NCBI GenBank assembly: GCA_963575745.1
Contig: CAUYUJ010019104.1
Span: 41,900 to 105,899, forward strand
Length of the DNA: 64,000 nt
DNA from: Prorocentrum cordatum
Lineage: Eukaryota > Sar > Dinophyceae > Prorocentrales > Prorocentraceae
Reading direction: 5' to 3'
Below, piece by piece: positions 52,004 to 63,211 of this stretch (position 1 is the stretch's first letter; each line of letters begins with the position of its first letter). Below the pieces are notes generated by a model. That model did not search any database and was not told where the DNA came from. It saw only the letters and a program-made list of their open reading frames with translations. The translations under genes and the position numbers were made by a program.

Positions 52004-53819
52004 GAGTCGGGGGGTGCCGGCAGACCACCCAACGCCGACTCCAGCCAGGCCCACCCTTTGCCCTGGGATCCCGCATACCCCCCCCCACCCCCAGCTCTGA
52101 CTCTGTTGCCCGGAGGGCGCACGCGCCGATCCAGGGCCCACAATGGGCCCGGCCAGGGGCGGTTCCAGTTTTGGTTGCCCGGATGCGCCCGTGCTGCAGC
52201 GCAGCGTGCTCCGTGTTCAAGAGACGCACGGGTGGAACACGCTGCGCGGATTGCTCGGCACGTGTGGGCCGGTGCCCCCGGTGAGCGCATCGCGACAGGC
52301 CTGCACGGTTGCAATCTGCGCGTCAAGCTCCGTGCCAGCACGCTCCGGGCTGCCCGTTGCGCATCGGGGCAGCCGAGGTGCCAGTACAGTGGAGACCCAT
52401 ACCAAGAAACAGCCTGCCCGTCTCCATGGTGCCCTGGGTTTCGTGGTTTGCGGTGTTCGGCGGCGAAGGAGGGGGGAATTGAGAAGGAGAAGGCCTTCTC
52501 AGAAGGCTCGGAAGTCCCCTGGACTTCTGAGATGTTCTCTAAGCCTTCCCCGAAGGCACAGACTCAAAACAGGAAAAAACACATAAACACAAAGGGTGTT
52601 ATTGGTTTTACGCCGGAAGGAGGCGTCGTTGAGAGGGCGCCTGGCACGGATGCGGGGATCGGTGTGGCGTCGGTCTTTGGAGCTGGCGGTTTGCGTGGCA
52701 AGTGCGTTTAGTTGGTCGCATGTGTTCGGAACGCGTGACGGGTGGAAAGGCCGCTCACCAGCAACTGGCAGTCCTCTGCCCGCGGGCCAGAACAAATCGT
52801 CGCGCGCTCGCAACGGTGTGTGGGAAAGGGGTTGGGAAGATAGCGCGATTCCCATTCCCAAGAAGTCCCTTCGATAGGCAGCAAACAATTATTTTTCTTT
52901 TCATCTGCCGCACGGCCAACCGAACGAACGAACAACTGTCTCGGCGCGCAGTGTTAGCTTCGTTTGCGCGCATCTTGGCTTCCTTCCGTTAATTCCTTCG
53001 CTTCTTTCTCGCCCTCCTCTTCTTTTTCCTCTTCCTCTGCTTTGCCTTGTCCTGCCTTCATTTCCTTTCCAGCTCGGAGCTGTCACCGCGCGCGAAGAGC
53101 GCAACCCAAAGGGCGTTGCTGTAATTCCTCTGTGTGCCACGAAGTCTCGTGTAATTCCTTTGTGTGCGGTCTGGTTGCACTACCAACCGGGGGGGCACAC
53201 AAAAGAATTTCCTTTGTGTACGATCGTTTTCGCCGCCCCCACAAGAGCACGCGCGATTCCTCTGTGTAGAGCTTGCTTTCCCGCCTCGAGGAGCGCACGG
53301 GGCCTAGCGCCACAATCGCAAGGCCGCGGCGCCTGGCAGTGCGATGCAGCTGCACCGGATACCACGCCCAAAACGATCCTGCGTGGATTTCGGCTCCTCT
53401 GCCGAAGTCGCGCTGGCAGCTGGCCAGCCACATCGCCTGCCCTGCATGCCCGCGCGCGCTACTGCGCTCTGCTGCCGCGACGCGTGCTGTTGTCAACAGA
53501 TGAACAAACTGACGTTGCACGGTGGTTTGGTTGTGCCAAACCACCATGGAATGTTTGATGGTAGCGGATATTGGGTCTTGTCGCCGCCGACAGCTTTGCC
53601 ACACCATACATGTCAACTGCATCTTAGACCGCGGCCACGCATCAACCCTGGTTCGGATCGCTGGGGGTCCTGTCGCATGTGTGCACATGCGCTGTACCGT
53701 TCGTGGTGCCAAAACCCTTGGCGTGAAATTCCTTTGTGTGTTTTTCCCCACATGCTTCGTGCGGTTATGGTTTTCTTCCCTGCCGCGTCGCACCCGCGTC
53801 TCACCTCACACCTCATCTC

Positions 53820-53930
53820 CTCCTCAGAGCACTGCTCAGCACAGCTCAGCTCAGCTCAGCTCAGCACGGCGCAGCTTAGCACAGCTCAGCTCAGCTCAGC
53901 TGAGCACAGCACAGCACAGCGCAGCACCCC
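53820..53930 (+). repeat. AGCTC pentamer repeat
   Basis: CAGCTCAGCTCAGC and variants (CAGCACAGC, CAGCACGGC). Confidence 0.93.
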
Positions 53931-53992
53931 ACATTCTTAATTCCCCACATGCTTCGTGGGGTTCTGGCACTATGCGTAGGGGGCGCGCAGGG

Positions 53993-55352
53993 GGTGCGGT
54001 CTCTATGCGTTGCAGGCGCGCAGGGCACGGCAGGCGTGGCACTTTCTTTACACCAGTGGGGGTGCACATGGGGTGCGGTCTCTATGCGTTGCAGGCGCGC
54101 AGGGCACGGCAGGCGCGGTATTTTCTCGACACCAGGAGGGTGCGCAGGGGGTGCGGTCTCTATGGGCTGCAGGCGCGCAGGGCGCGGCAGGCGTGGGAAT
54201 TTTCGACACCAGAGGGGGCGCACAGGGGGTGCGGTCTCTATGCGCTGCAGGCGCGCAGGGCACGGCAGGCGCGGCACTTTCTCGACACCACGAGGCAGGG
54301 GGTGCGGTCTCTATGCGTTGCAGGCGCGCAAGGCGCGACAGGCGTGGGAATTCTCGACACCAGAAGGGAGTGCACAGGGGGGGCGGTTTCTATGCGTTGC
54401 AGGCGCGCAGGGCACGGCAGGCGCGGCATTTTCTCCACACCAGGAAGGTCCGCAGGGGGTGCGGTCCCTATGCGTTGCAGGCGCGCAGGGCACGGCAGGC
54501 GTTGGAATTCTCGACACCAGAGGGGGTGCACAAGGGGTGCGGTCTCTATGCGTTGCAGGCGCGCAGGGCACGGCAGGCGCGGCACTTTCGCGACAACAGA
54601 AAGGTGCGCAGGGGGTGCGGTCTCTATGCGTTGCAGGCGCGCCGGGCACGGCAGGCGTGGCACTTTCTCGACACCAGTGGGGGTGCACATGGGGTGCGGT
54701 CTCTATGCGATGCAGGCGCGCAGGGCACGGCAGGCGCGGCATTTTCTCGACACCAGGAGGGTGCGCACGGGGTGCGGTCTCTATGCGTTGCAGGCGCGCA
54801 CGGCGCGGCAGGCGTGGGAATTTTCGACACCAGAGGGGGTGCACAGAGGGTGCGGTCTCTAGGCGTTGCAGGCGCGCAGGGCACGGCAAGCGCGGCATTT
54901 TCTCGACACCAGGAGGGTCCGCAAGGGGTGCGGTCTCTATGCGCTGCAGGCGCGCAGGGCACGGCAGGCGTTGGAATTCTCGACACCAGAGGGGGTGCGC
55001 AGGGGGTGCGGTCTCTATGCCTGCAGGCGCGCAGGGCACGGCAGGCGCGGCACTTTCGCGACAACAGAAAGGTGCGCAGGGGGTGCGGTCTCTATGCGTT
55101 GCAGGCGCGCAGGGCACGGCAGGCGTGACACTTTCTCGACACCAGTGGGGGTGCACATGGGGTGCGGTCTCTATGCGTTGCAGGCGCGCAGGGCACGGCA
55201 GGCGCGGCACTTTCTCGACACCAGGAGGGTGCGCAGGGTGTGCGGTCTTTATGCGCTGCAGGCGCGCAGGGCGCGGCAGGCGTGGGAATTCTCGACACCA
55301 GAGGGGGCGCACAGGGTGTGCGGTCTCTATGCGTTGCAGGCGCGCAGGGCAC
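53993..55352 (+). repeat. 78-79 bp tandem array, about 17 copies
   Basis: Each unit begins GGTGCGGTCTCTATGCGTTG and contains CAGGCGCGCAGGGCACGGCA and CTCGACACCAG. Because the period is near 78 (divisible by three) and free of stops, long frames stay open on both strands; they are not genes. Confidence 0.98.
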
Positions 55353-55589
55353 GGCCACCAACATCTTTCTCACATGCTTCACTTCAGCTATCATCACTCC
55401 AACCATAATAAAAATATGTGGGGTCCCTCGGTAGCGTACTTTGTTGCTGGCCCTTACAGACAACTTCCCAGAAGGCGCGAGGGCTTCTGAGAAGTCCCGC
55501 CGCCAATGGTTTTGCGATGGGAAGCGCGACGTTCCCACACCAAAAATAGATGGACGCCCTGGGGTCTCAGGGTTGGGTTTCTTTTCGGA

Positions 55590-55722
55590 GAACGAGGAGG
55601 AGGAGGAGGAGGAGGAGGAGGAGGAGGAGGAGCGAGGAGCGAGGAGCGAGGACGAGCGAGGAGGAGCGAGGAGGAGCGAGGAGGAGGAGGAAAAGGAGGA
55701 GGAGGAGGAGGAGGAGGACAAG
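55590..55722 (+). repeat. (GAG)n tract before exon 12
   Basis: GAG/GGA triplets with GCGAGGAGCGAG subrepeat; ends 48 bp before the exon 12 acceptor. Confidence 0.95.
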
Positions 55723-55770
55723 GTTTCTTGTGGGTTGGCCTCCACTGTGTGCGTCCACCGCACTCCCGAG

Positions 55771-55818
55771 GAGGAGCCGAAGAACATGGGGGCCTGGGCG
55801 TACGTGCGGCCCCGCATG
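55771..55818 (+). CDS. OGDH: OGDH visible exon 12 (MGAWAYVRPR, 48 bp)
   Basis: EEPKNMGAWAYVRPRM continues WCQ of exon 11 as W-C-Q-E-E-P-K-N-M/Q-G-A-W, a diagnostic C-terminal E1 segment. The GT donor after ATG puts it in phase 0 with exon 13; GGTGT occurs at both junctions. Confidence 0.94.
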
Positions 55819-56078
55819 GTGTTCAGGAGGGGGAAAACACACACAGACACAATTCATCGTCGATCCCCCTCCTCCTGTATCCCCCACTCTCCTCCATGAT
55901 CCGCCTCCTCCTCTTCCTCCACCCACTCCTCCTCAATACTGCATCCTCCTCCTCAGTGTCCTCCTCCTCCTCCTCCTTCTCCTCCTCCGCCCCCTTCTCC
56001 GCCTCGGACCTAGGAAGATGGGGGAACACATGGGACGTGGTGTGGAATATTGAAGTCGAGAAACTAGCTTAGAACATG

Positions 56079-56082
<4 letters not shown>

Positions 56083-56126
<44 letters not shown>

Positions 56127-56213
56127 TGTATATACCTATATGTATATATAAATATGTATATATATGTATATGTATATATATAAATATACATATGTATATA
56201 TATATATATATAT
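56083..56213 (+). repeat. TA-dinucleotide tract (left border)
   Basis: TATATA with TATG and AAATATG breaks, immediately left of the CCAAGA array. Confidence 0.97.
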
Positions 56214-59200
56214 CCATGGGGGGGCAGGCCTGGGGCCACAAGCAGCTGCCCCGACCCCCCATGGGAAGGCGGGGCGGCTGGGGAGGTCCAAAATAGTCCA
56301 GGAGCGCCTCCAGAGACTCCCCAGACGGCCCAAGCGGGCCCCGAGTCGCCAAGATAGGCCCAAGACCGCCCGAGAAACCCCCCCAAGGCACTCCGCGACG
56401 CTTCAAGACGCCTCTTACGAGCGCTCCAAGAGACCAACATCGTAAGTTTTATTTAGGTTTTGGAGAGATTTTGGCCTTCCAGCCTTCTCGGCTGTCTGAC
56501 GTTCCAGGCCGGCTCCATAGGCCCCCAGGAGCGCCCCAAGACGGCCCAAGAGGGCCCCCAGACGGCACCAGAGGCGCCCCAGAGAGCCCCAAGACGGCCC
56601 CAAGATGCGCCCAAGAGGGGGACCACGACTCCAAAATTCGACCCTCCCGCTTGAAGAGTGCCCCAGGAGGCCCCAAGGAGCCCCCCAGAGGCCCCAGGAG
56701 GCCCCCGAGAGGCACCCAGGAGACCCAAACATTGCCTCAAGAGGCCACAAAACAGCCTCGAGGAGGTCCCACAACGGTCTCAAAATGGCTACCGAGATGC
56801 TGCGAAACTACCTTCACGATGTCCCCGACAGGCCAACCACGAGATCCAAACCAACACCCATGAGGCCTCTGACCTGCCACCTAGGGCACCCGCCGCCCGC
56901 CCGCCGTCCGCGTAGCACGCACCACTCTGTACTCAACAGCTTCAGTCTCCAAGACAACACCCTGTAGTCAACAGCCCCCGTCTTCAAGGCAACACCCTGT
57001 ACTCGACAAGCTCCCGCTACAAGAGAGCACCCTTGAGGAATTCATTCAAATCCCGACCCGCCCGCCCGCCCGCTACCCTCCCGCCCGCCGCCCGCCCGCC
57101 CGCTCGCTCGCCTTCCGCGTAGCAAGCGCCACCCTGCACTCAACAGCCTCCGCCTCCAAGACAACATCTAGCATTCGACAGCCCCCAGGGCTCCCGGGAC
57201 TGCCCGGGCCCGCTCCCAAACACGCCACGACATGCCAAGAGGGCCCGAAAGATTGCCAAGACAGCCCCAAGAGGCCCCGGACACGCCGAAGATGGCTTCA
57301 GGACGGCCGACGACGCCGCCAAAACGCCCCAAGAGCGCCTCCAGAGGCTCCTCCAAAGGGCCCCGCATTTTTGCGCTCTCGCATGTTCCGCCTCCCCACG
57401 GCCCGGACGGCGTCAGAGGCCCTTCAGATCGCTCCAAGACGGCCGAAGAGACTCCCAAGGAAAGACCAGAGACGGCCCAGGAGGCCCTCCAGATAATTCA
57501 AGAGGGCCTCGGGAGCGCCCCAAGAGTGCCCCAAGAGCGACCCAAGAGGGCCCGAAGAGCGCGACATTTCAAGGTCTCCAGCCTGAGAGGCTCCTAGGAC
57601 GCCTCCGGAGGCCATCAAGAGGCTCCCAAGAAGCCCCGTGAGGCTCCCAAGAGGCCCCCTGGAAGCCCCAATAAGCCCCAAACGGCCCCCCAGGGAAGCA
57701 CCCTGCGGGCCCCCAAGAGAACTCGGTAAATCGTATTTCCCAGAGCTTTCCGGGAACATGATTCCTTAGCTTCCGCCCACCGCCCCAACCATGTTTCCAA
57801 TAGGCTTGCCGACAAGGCCAAAAAGGGCCCTTCGGTAAGCCCCCAGAGCCCCGCCTCTTAAGAGAGCCGAACAAATCATGCTCCCGGAAAGCTTCCCGTG
57901 AACATGATTCTCGGGTTGCCGCCCGCCAGGATAAAGAAAAACGAGAGTCCTAAGCAGCGCTACCTGCCGCCACGCTCGGAAGCGCGTCAGGCCCCGAAGC
58001 CTCCGGAGGCGCCAACGACACCCCAACAAATCATGTTCCCAGGAAGTCTGACAGCCAGTGCCGCCGACGTTGAAGGAGGACGGTCCAGGACACCCAGAAA
58101 TCTTCCAAACAGGCTTCCAAGAGGGCGCCGAGACAGCCCAGGGCCGCCCCCAGACGGCCCAAGAAAGCCCCAACACTGACGAAAAGGGCCGCAAGAGGCC
58201 CCCAAGAGGCCCCGATCGTTCGAACACGCCCAAGATGGCCTCAGGACGGCCCACAAGGCTTCCAACACGGCCCAAAGGGACGCCAAAATCATTGATTGTC
58301 CTTAGGTTTTTGATGGATTTCAGACACCCAATGTCGCCCCAACAGGCCCCCGCGAGGGCGCCGAGACGGCCCAGGGAGGCCCTGCCGCGGGCACGAGGCG
58401 GGGCCCAGGACGGGGCCCTCGCACCGGGGGGCCCGGGGGCCCTGCCGTGGCGCTGGGGGCCTTGTAAACTCCTGGTCCTCCGAAGACGGCCCTGGCGTTT
58501 CCAGACAACGAAAACGACCAATGACCGCCCGAGATCACCCCAGAAGTGGTCCCTGACTGTCCAAGAGGCCTCCAAGACGCCCCAAGAGGTCTCCAAGATG
58601 GCCCCCAAGGAGTCCCAGGAGGCACAACTAATTTGTTTTCCTCTCTGGTTTTTGATAGATTTTCGAGTTCTCGCCTTTTGAGTTTCCGGACGCTCCACAC
58701 CGACCCAAGAGGCTTTAATTTCCGCTCCAAGGCATCCCCAGAGGCCTCGAAGACGGTCACAAGAGCCCATGGGGTCCCAAGACGGCGCCAGAGGCGCCCA
58801 AGGCGGCCCGAGAGGGCCCCAAGACGGCCCCAAGATGGAGCCAAGAGGATTGACACGAACCGAAAATCCGAGTCTTCCACCCCGAGAGGCTCTCAGGAGG
58901 CCCCGAGAAGCCCTTAACAGGCTCCAAGAGGCCCCAAGAAGCCCCCCAGGGGGCCGAAGAGTATCCAAGAGCCCCCCCACGAAGGCCCCAAGAGGCAAAC
59001 ATCCATGTCTTGCCATAGGTGTTTGATTGATGTTAGAGTTTTCAGCCTTTTGGCGTCCTGCCGCTCCAAGACGGCCCAAAAGGCCGCCAAGACCACTCCA
59101 AGATAGCCCAAGAGGCCTCCAACAGGGCCCAAGACAGCCCGAGAGGGCACCAATACGGCCCCAAGTAAAAGGCATAAAAACGCCCCTACCCTGGTTTACG

Positions 59201-60240
59201 AGGCGCTGTGTGCTGAAACTCCTGTGGGCTGACAGGGTAAACCCTGCGTGATGTGCCGCGTCCTGACGGCTCTGGGCTTTGGGGGTTCCCAGGAGGTTTA
59301 CAGACCACGCACTTGTAGCCCAGGGTAGGGCCTTTTTTTCATCCCTCAACCAAGGGGGGCCCAAGAGGGGTAAGACGAACCGAAATTCCGAGCCTTCCAC
59401 CCCGAGAGGCTCTCAGGAAGCCCCAGAGGCCCCCAAATGGGACCCAAGAGGCCATCAAGAAGCTCCCCAGAGGGCCGAAGAGGTTCCCAGAAGCATTGTT
59501 TTCCCATCGGCTTTTGATGGATTTTAGAGTTCCCAGCCTTTTGGCATCCCGACGCTCCAAGACGGCCCAAGTGGCCCCCACGGCCGCTCCAAGATAGCCG
59601 AAGAGGCCTCCAAGAGGGCCCCAAGACGGCCCACGAGGGTCCCAAGACGGTGCCCGAGGCGCCCAAGACGGCCCGAGAGGGCCCCAAGAGGGCCCCAAGA
59701 GAGCCCCAAGAAGGGGAACGCGAACCCAACAACAGAGCTTTCAGCCCTAAGAGGCCCACAGGAGGCCCCAAGAGTCCCCAAGTGGTCCGACGAGGCCCCC
59801 CAAAGCCCCCCACCAGGCCCCCAAAGGCTCACAGGAGACGTACACGGGGCCCCAAGATAGCCGAACAGTGCTCTCGATGCATCAAAATTGCTTCAAGGAG
59901 GCCCGGGGAGGCTTCCGGATTGCCCCAATGTGGCCTCAAGCCGGGCCTCCACGCAGCCAAGACGGCCAATTGACTGCTTCAGACTGCAGAACATCATTTT
60001 CCGACTGCCCAGAGAACCCTGACGATGCCCCCAAGGGACCCCAAGAAGCCCCAAGATGCCCCCCCGAGAGGCACCCAAGAGGTGCCTCCAACAGCCAAAT
60101 TGAGGAAGCACGGAGAACCCCCCAGAAGCCCTTCAGATGTCCCCACGAAGACCCAAGAGGTTCCCAAGAGGCCCTCAGGAGGCACGACTATGTCACGCGC
60201 CTGTCCAAGATCTTCCACCGCGCCCCCAGCCTGGGCTAGA
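56214..60240 (+). repeat. Higher-order CCCCAAGACGGCCC array
   Basis: Short motifs GGCCCCAAGACGG / CCCAAGAGGCCC fill 4 kb. An AT-richer core of TTTTGATGGATTTTAGAGTT type recurs near 56440, 58285, 58635, 59007 and 59495, so there is a longer period of about 350-490 bp in the right half. The basic motif is the reverse complement of arrays at 9180, 23220 and 41370. 56880-57180 differs, with CCGCCCGCCCGC and AACACCCTGTACTC repeats. Confidence 0.9.
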
Positions 60241-60267
60241 ACCTGAGCGCGCGCGAAGCGCGCGCGA

Positions 60268-60346
60268 TGGTTCTAGGATATGTGTATATACATATATATA
60301 TATATGTATACACATATTTGTGTACACATGTATATATATATATATA

Positions 60347-60385
<39 letters not shown>

Positions 60386-60386
60386 G
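60268..60386 (+). repeat. TA-dinucleotide tract (right border)
   Basis: TATATACATATATATATATG and TGTGTACACATG patterns; mirrors the tract at 56083-56213 on the other side of the array. Confidence 0.97.
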
Positions 60387-60925
60387 CATATCTTCGTCGC
60401 GATCTCGCGGCTGGGGCCCGACTCGGCGGCCGCGCAGGAGAGCTGCGGTGCTCGTTTTGAGATCGGAGTTGAGTGTTTCACTCGGGGTCTGTATTGCGAA
60501 TAACTGCCCGAATTTCCGCCCCTAGTTTCGGCCACGTTCGCAGGACAGGCGTTCTGTTGATGACAGCGGTTTCTTTGTCTTTGCTCTTGTGTGTTTCCTA
60601 TTTCTCTGCGCTTGCGCTGCAGTGGTCATGTGGGCGCCCAGACTGACAGGCAGTCGGGCGATGACCGCCGAGTCCAATCAGTCTGCACTTTTGCCCCACA
60701 AGCCGGAACAACATAAGATTGACATCCTCATTTTTGGGTGTACCGGCCTATCTGCGGTTTTAGGGGTGTAGTTTGTTGGACGTCGCGTTCTCTCCTCACG
60801 GCCTGCGGGCTGATCTCATCCCTTGCTCTCTTGCGTTTGAAAAAAAAAAAACTATATGTGTGTGTGTGTGGGGGGGAATCCTGGGATCTGTGTCTGTTTG
60901 TTTCTGTGCCCCAGGGCCCCTTCAG

Positions 60926-61207
60926 GTGTGCGTCGCGCGCGAAGCGCTGGGCGCCGCCCTCGTGCTCCGCTTCGTGGGCCGGCGCGCCGCCGCGGCGCCG
61001 GCCACGGGGCTCGGGAAGCTGCACGCCATGGAGCAGCAGGCCCGGGCCGGCCTGCGCCCGCGCGGCGTGGCGTCGGGGCTCAAGAGGCGGGGGTCCATCC
61101 CAGGCCGCCAACGCATTGACAAACATCAAGGCGGAGGTTTTTCTCGATCTTCGGCCTCCAGCGGCCCTCGCCGGGCCCTGGGACCGTCAAAACACGACTC
61201 AGGGTGA
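60926..61207 (+). CDS. OGDH: OGDH visible exon 13, C-terminus
   Basis: VCVAREALGAALVLRFVGRR, AAAAPATGLGKLHAMEQQ correspond to the E1 end, V/A-G-R-x-x-S/A-A-x-P-A-T/V-G-x-x-x-x-H-x-x-E-Q. The frame runs on to TGA at 61205-61207, giving about 60 residues more than usual for E1. Beyond about 61080 the sequence (CGCATTGAC motifs) resembles the downstream repeats, so the true end may come earlier through another splice (for example at AAGAG|GC near 61086). Confidence 0.88.
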   Translation: MCVAREALGAALVLRFVGRRAAAAPATGLGKLHAMEQQARAGLRPRGVASGLKRRGSIPGRQRIDKHQGGGFSRSSASSGPRRALGPSKHDSG

Positions 61208-61504
61208 AAAATCGGTCCTGGGGAATGGGTCGAGACTTCCGGGGACCCCGCATTGAAAAAATCATGACATCGGATCTCTGGGATGCAGACGGGGGTCAGC
61301 CAGAGCGCTGGATCCTGCAGGATGCTGCAGGGCCAGGGCCGCATTGACCCGGGTCTGTGTGCAGGATCCTGCAGGAACCTTCTCGCATTGACCCAAGGTT
61401 GGAGTGCAGGATCTTGCAGGATCCTGCAAGGCCTGACTGACCTGGGTCTGGATTGACCCAGGTCAGAAGATCCCCGATGGCGGTGGGTCGGGGGCGGCAA
61501 AGAC
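61208..61504 (+). repeat. GCATTGACCC / GGATCCTGCAGG repeat block
   Basis: GCAGGATCCTGCAGG-type palindromes occur at about 61310, 61362 and 61408, each linked to CGCATTGACCC or GATTGACCCAGG. One more GCAGGATCCTGCAG lies at 62191. Confidence 0.8.
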
Positions 61505-61939
61505 CGGCGGCGAGCGAGGGGGGGAAGTGAGAATCGGGCAGTGGCGAAGCGTCCAGGCTTGCCTATCTAGGTCACCAAATAATGTTCTGAGAACCTCTTT
61601 GGTGGCCTGCCCGAAAGGTTCTTAGAACATGTCTGGCTACTGTCTTGCTTGTAACACGTCGGGCTTACGTTCTAAGATCATCGTTATTGTTCTTAGAATA
61701 GTTCTGGATTCTAAGAACATGTCTTAGTAGGCCTATAGGAATGCCGGGGCGGTCGGTCGCTGCTCAAGCGAAGGGGAAGGCCTTCTCAGAAGGTTCGAAA
61801 GTCCCCCGGCCTTCTGGGAAGTTGTCTAAGCCTTCTCCGAAGGCGCAGGAAACTTCTCAGAAGGCGCGAGTTGTTCTGAGAAGTCCCGCCGCCTTTGAGA
61901 AGGCCTTCTCGTTCTCATTTCCCCCCCTCGCTCGCCGCC
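61505..61939 (+). mobile_element. Free copy of the GGCGGCGAGCG TIR element (introner-like family)
   Basis: Left end CGGCGGCGAGCGAGGGGGG followed by AAGTGAGAA, right end TTCTCATTTCCCCCCCTCG then CTCGCCGCC: exact complements over more than 20 bp apart from one base. The right 150 bp match the 3' part of OGDH intron 7. The centre carries TTCTTAGAACATGTC / GTTCTAAGA repeats. 435 bp, non-coding. Confidence 0.88.
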
Positions 61940-61947
61940 AACAAGGG

Positions 61948-62066
61948 GGTTGATGACTAGGGGGGCACATCATGGCGGGGACCATGATCTCTCCCCAGAT
62001 CTCATGGCGCTTCTTCTATGATTTGCGCCCCCCTCTCGGACGCCCCCGTCTCGAACGCCCCCGAAT
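61948..62066 (+). repeat. Dispersed repeat family R2, copy 3
   Basis: TGATGACTAGGGGGGCACATC, ATGGCGGGGACCATGAT and CTCGGACGCCCCC, as in the copies at 771 and 24040. Confidence 0.7.
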
Positions 62067-62214
62067 GGGAGGGGCGGGCATCTCGGGTCAGCGGACAGGC
62101 GGTGGGGTTCAGCGCAGACGTCGTCGTGGTCGCCGTCGCCGTCGCCGTCGCCGTCGTCGTCGTCCAGAGCGCCGGAGCCTGCAGGATCCTGCAGAGCCAG
62201 GTTTGGGTTAAGTC

Positions 62215-62372
62215 GGGCAGGTCCCTCTTCAGGAGGAAGCTTCAAAAATAGTCAAAAGAGATAGCTTGGGGACGATGTTCCGACTGTTGCTGGCCAGTTT
62301 GGAGCCTTGGCTCGTCGTTCTAGAAAAAGATCTGTCGCCCCGAACCCCCCCGTACGAGGACATGCCCGACCC
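62215..62372 (+). mobile_element. Foldback element family GGGC, copy F
   Basis: GGGCAGGTCCCTCTTCAGG at the left, CGAGGACATGCCCGACC at the right; interior AAAATAGTCAAAAGAG matches copy B. Confidence 0.72.
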
Positions 62373-62489
62373 AAGACTGGGGCCGAGCCGGGTTGCGGGG
62401 GGGGGGCGCTCGCGGCCCAGGAGGAGGCGGTTTTGTCCAAGTTGGCCGAGCCGGGTTTTTGTTGTGCAGGCCGCTTCAAGAGTTACTTC

Positions 62490-62635
62490 GGGCATGCCCC
62501 TCTGCATGAGGAACAGTATGTCAAAAGTCGTATGGGACTACTTTTAAAACCGTTTTGGGATATGTGCTGTTGCATATGTGTTTGACTATCTTAAATCTGT
62601 CTTCTAAAATCCGCCTGTAGGGGGACATGCCCAAC
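62490..62635 (+). mobile_element. Foldback element family GGGC, copy G
   Basis: GGGCATGCCCCTCTGCATG at the left, CCGCCTGTAGGGGGACATGCCC at the right. The most complete right end of the family; lies 117 bp after copy F in the same orientation. Confidence 0.8.
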
Positions 62636-63211
62636 CTAATGCAAGAGCTGCAGCGCAGCTGTTCTCTGGATCGGCTGAGCCGGGCTTGCGCTGAGCCAGC
62701 GTTCGGAGAAGAGTAAATCGCACAAGCAACAACTTGTGGCGCTTCTGCGGATTTCTTGAGTTCGCGCTGGGACCCCCCTGGCCTCGCCTCCGGCGCTGCC
62801 CCTGGCGCGCCAGCGGAGGGGGTCCAGCTCAGATCCAAAGAGAAGTCCGCGCGGACCTCCAAATGTTAATATCTGTGCTGTTGTTGTTCGTCCTCTAAGT
62901 TAGTCCACGCAAGACTGGGCCTCTCTCCAGGCCTCCCGGATGGGGCCCGAGCAGGCAGGGTCGGAGGATCACGCCGACTCGCCGATGCCTCGGCGCTGCG
63001 GCTCGACGTGGAGCCCGATTTTCTGCCCCCGCCGACAGCGCCGACTGCATCGCCCGAGGCATCGCCGATGCATGGGCGATGCCTCGGCGGTACGGCGCGA
63101 CCCGCCGACCCCAGCTGCTCTTACCCCCCTCGCGCGGCCTCCAACCTTGGGCAGCCCTCGGGGCCGCCGCGGGGCCGCCGCGGGGCCTCTGCGCGCCCGG
63201 GGCCTCGGACC
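62636..63211 (+). other. No gene recognised
   Basis: GC-rich sequence with CGATGCCTCGGCG / CGAGGCATCGCCGATGC inverted motifs around 62978-63085. Long frames are unconvincing. Confidence 0.5.

Larger units (their letters stand above)
52004..55770 (+). other. OGDH: OGDH intron 11 (GA-AG, 3.8 kb)
   Basis: GAG is repeated at both junctions (CAG|GAGTCG, CCCGAG|GAGGAG). Contains 52185-52378, a relative of intron 8; 52454-52565 and 55465-55505, fragments of the intron 7 element family; unique sequence 52620-53800 with TTCCTTTGTGTG motifs; an AGCTC pentamer tract; the 78-bp array; and a GAG tract. Confidence 0.88.
55819..60925 (+). other. OGDH: OGDH intron 12 (GT-AG, 5.1 kb)
   Basis: Begins GTGTTCAGGAGGGGGAAAACAC and ends TCTGTGCCCCAGGGCCCCTTCAG. 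The two ends are roughly inverted (GGGGAAAACACACACAGACA against the complement of CTGTGTCTGTTTGTTTCTG). Inside: CTC tract, TA tract, 4-kb array, second TA tract, then unique sequence 60390-60840. Confidence 0.88.

Noticed and set aside
53993-55352. Possible CRISPR array
   Set aside because: Units are contiguous tandem copies without unique spacers, and the genome is eukaryotic.
53949-55490. 513-codon frame and overlapping long frames on both strands
   Set aside because: All are produced by the 78-bp tandem array with few stops.
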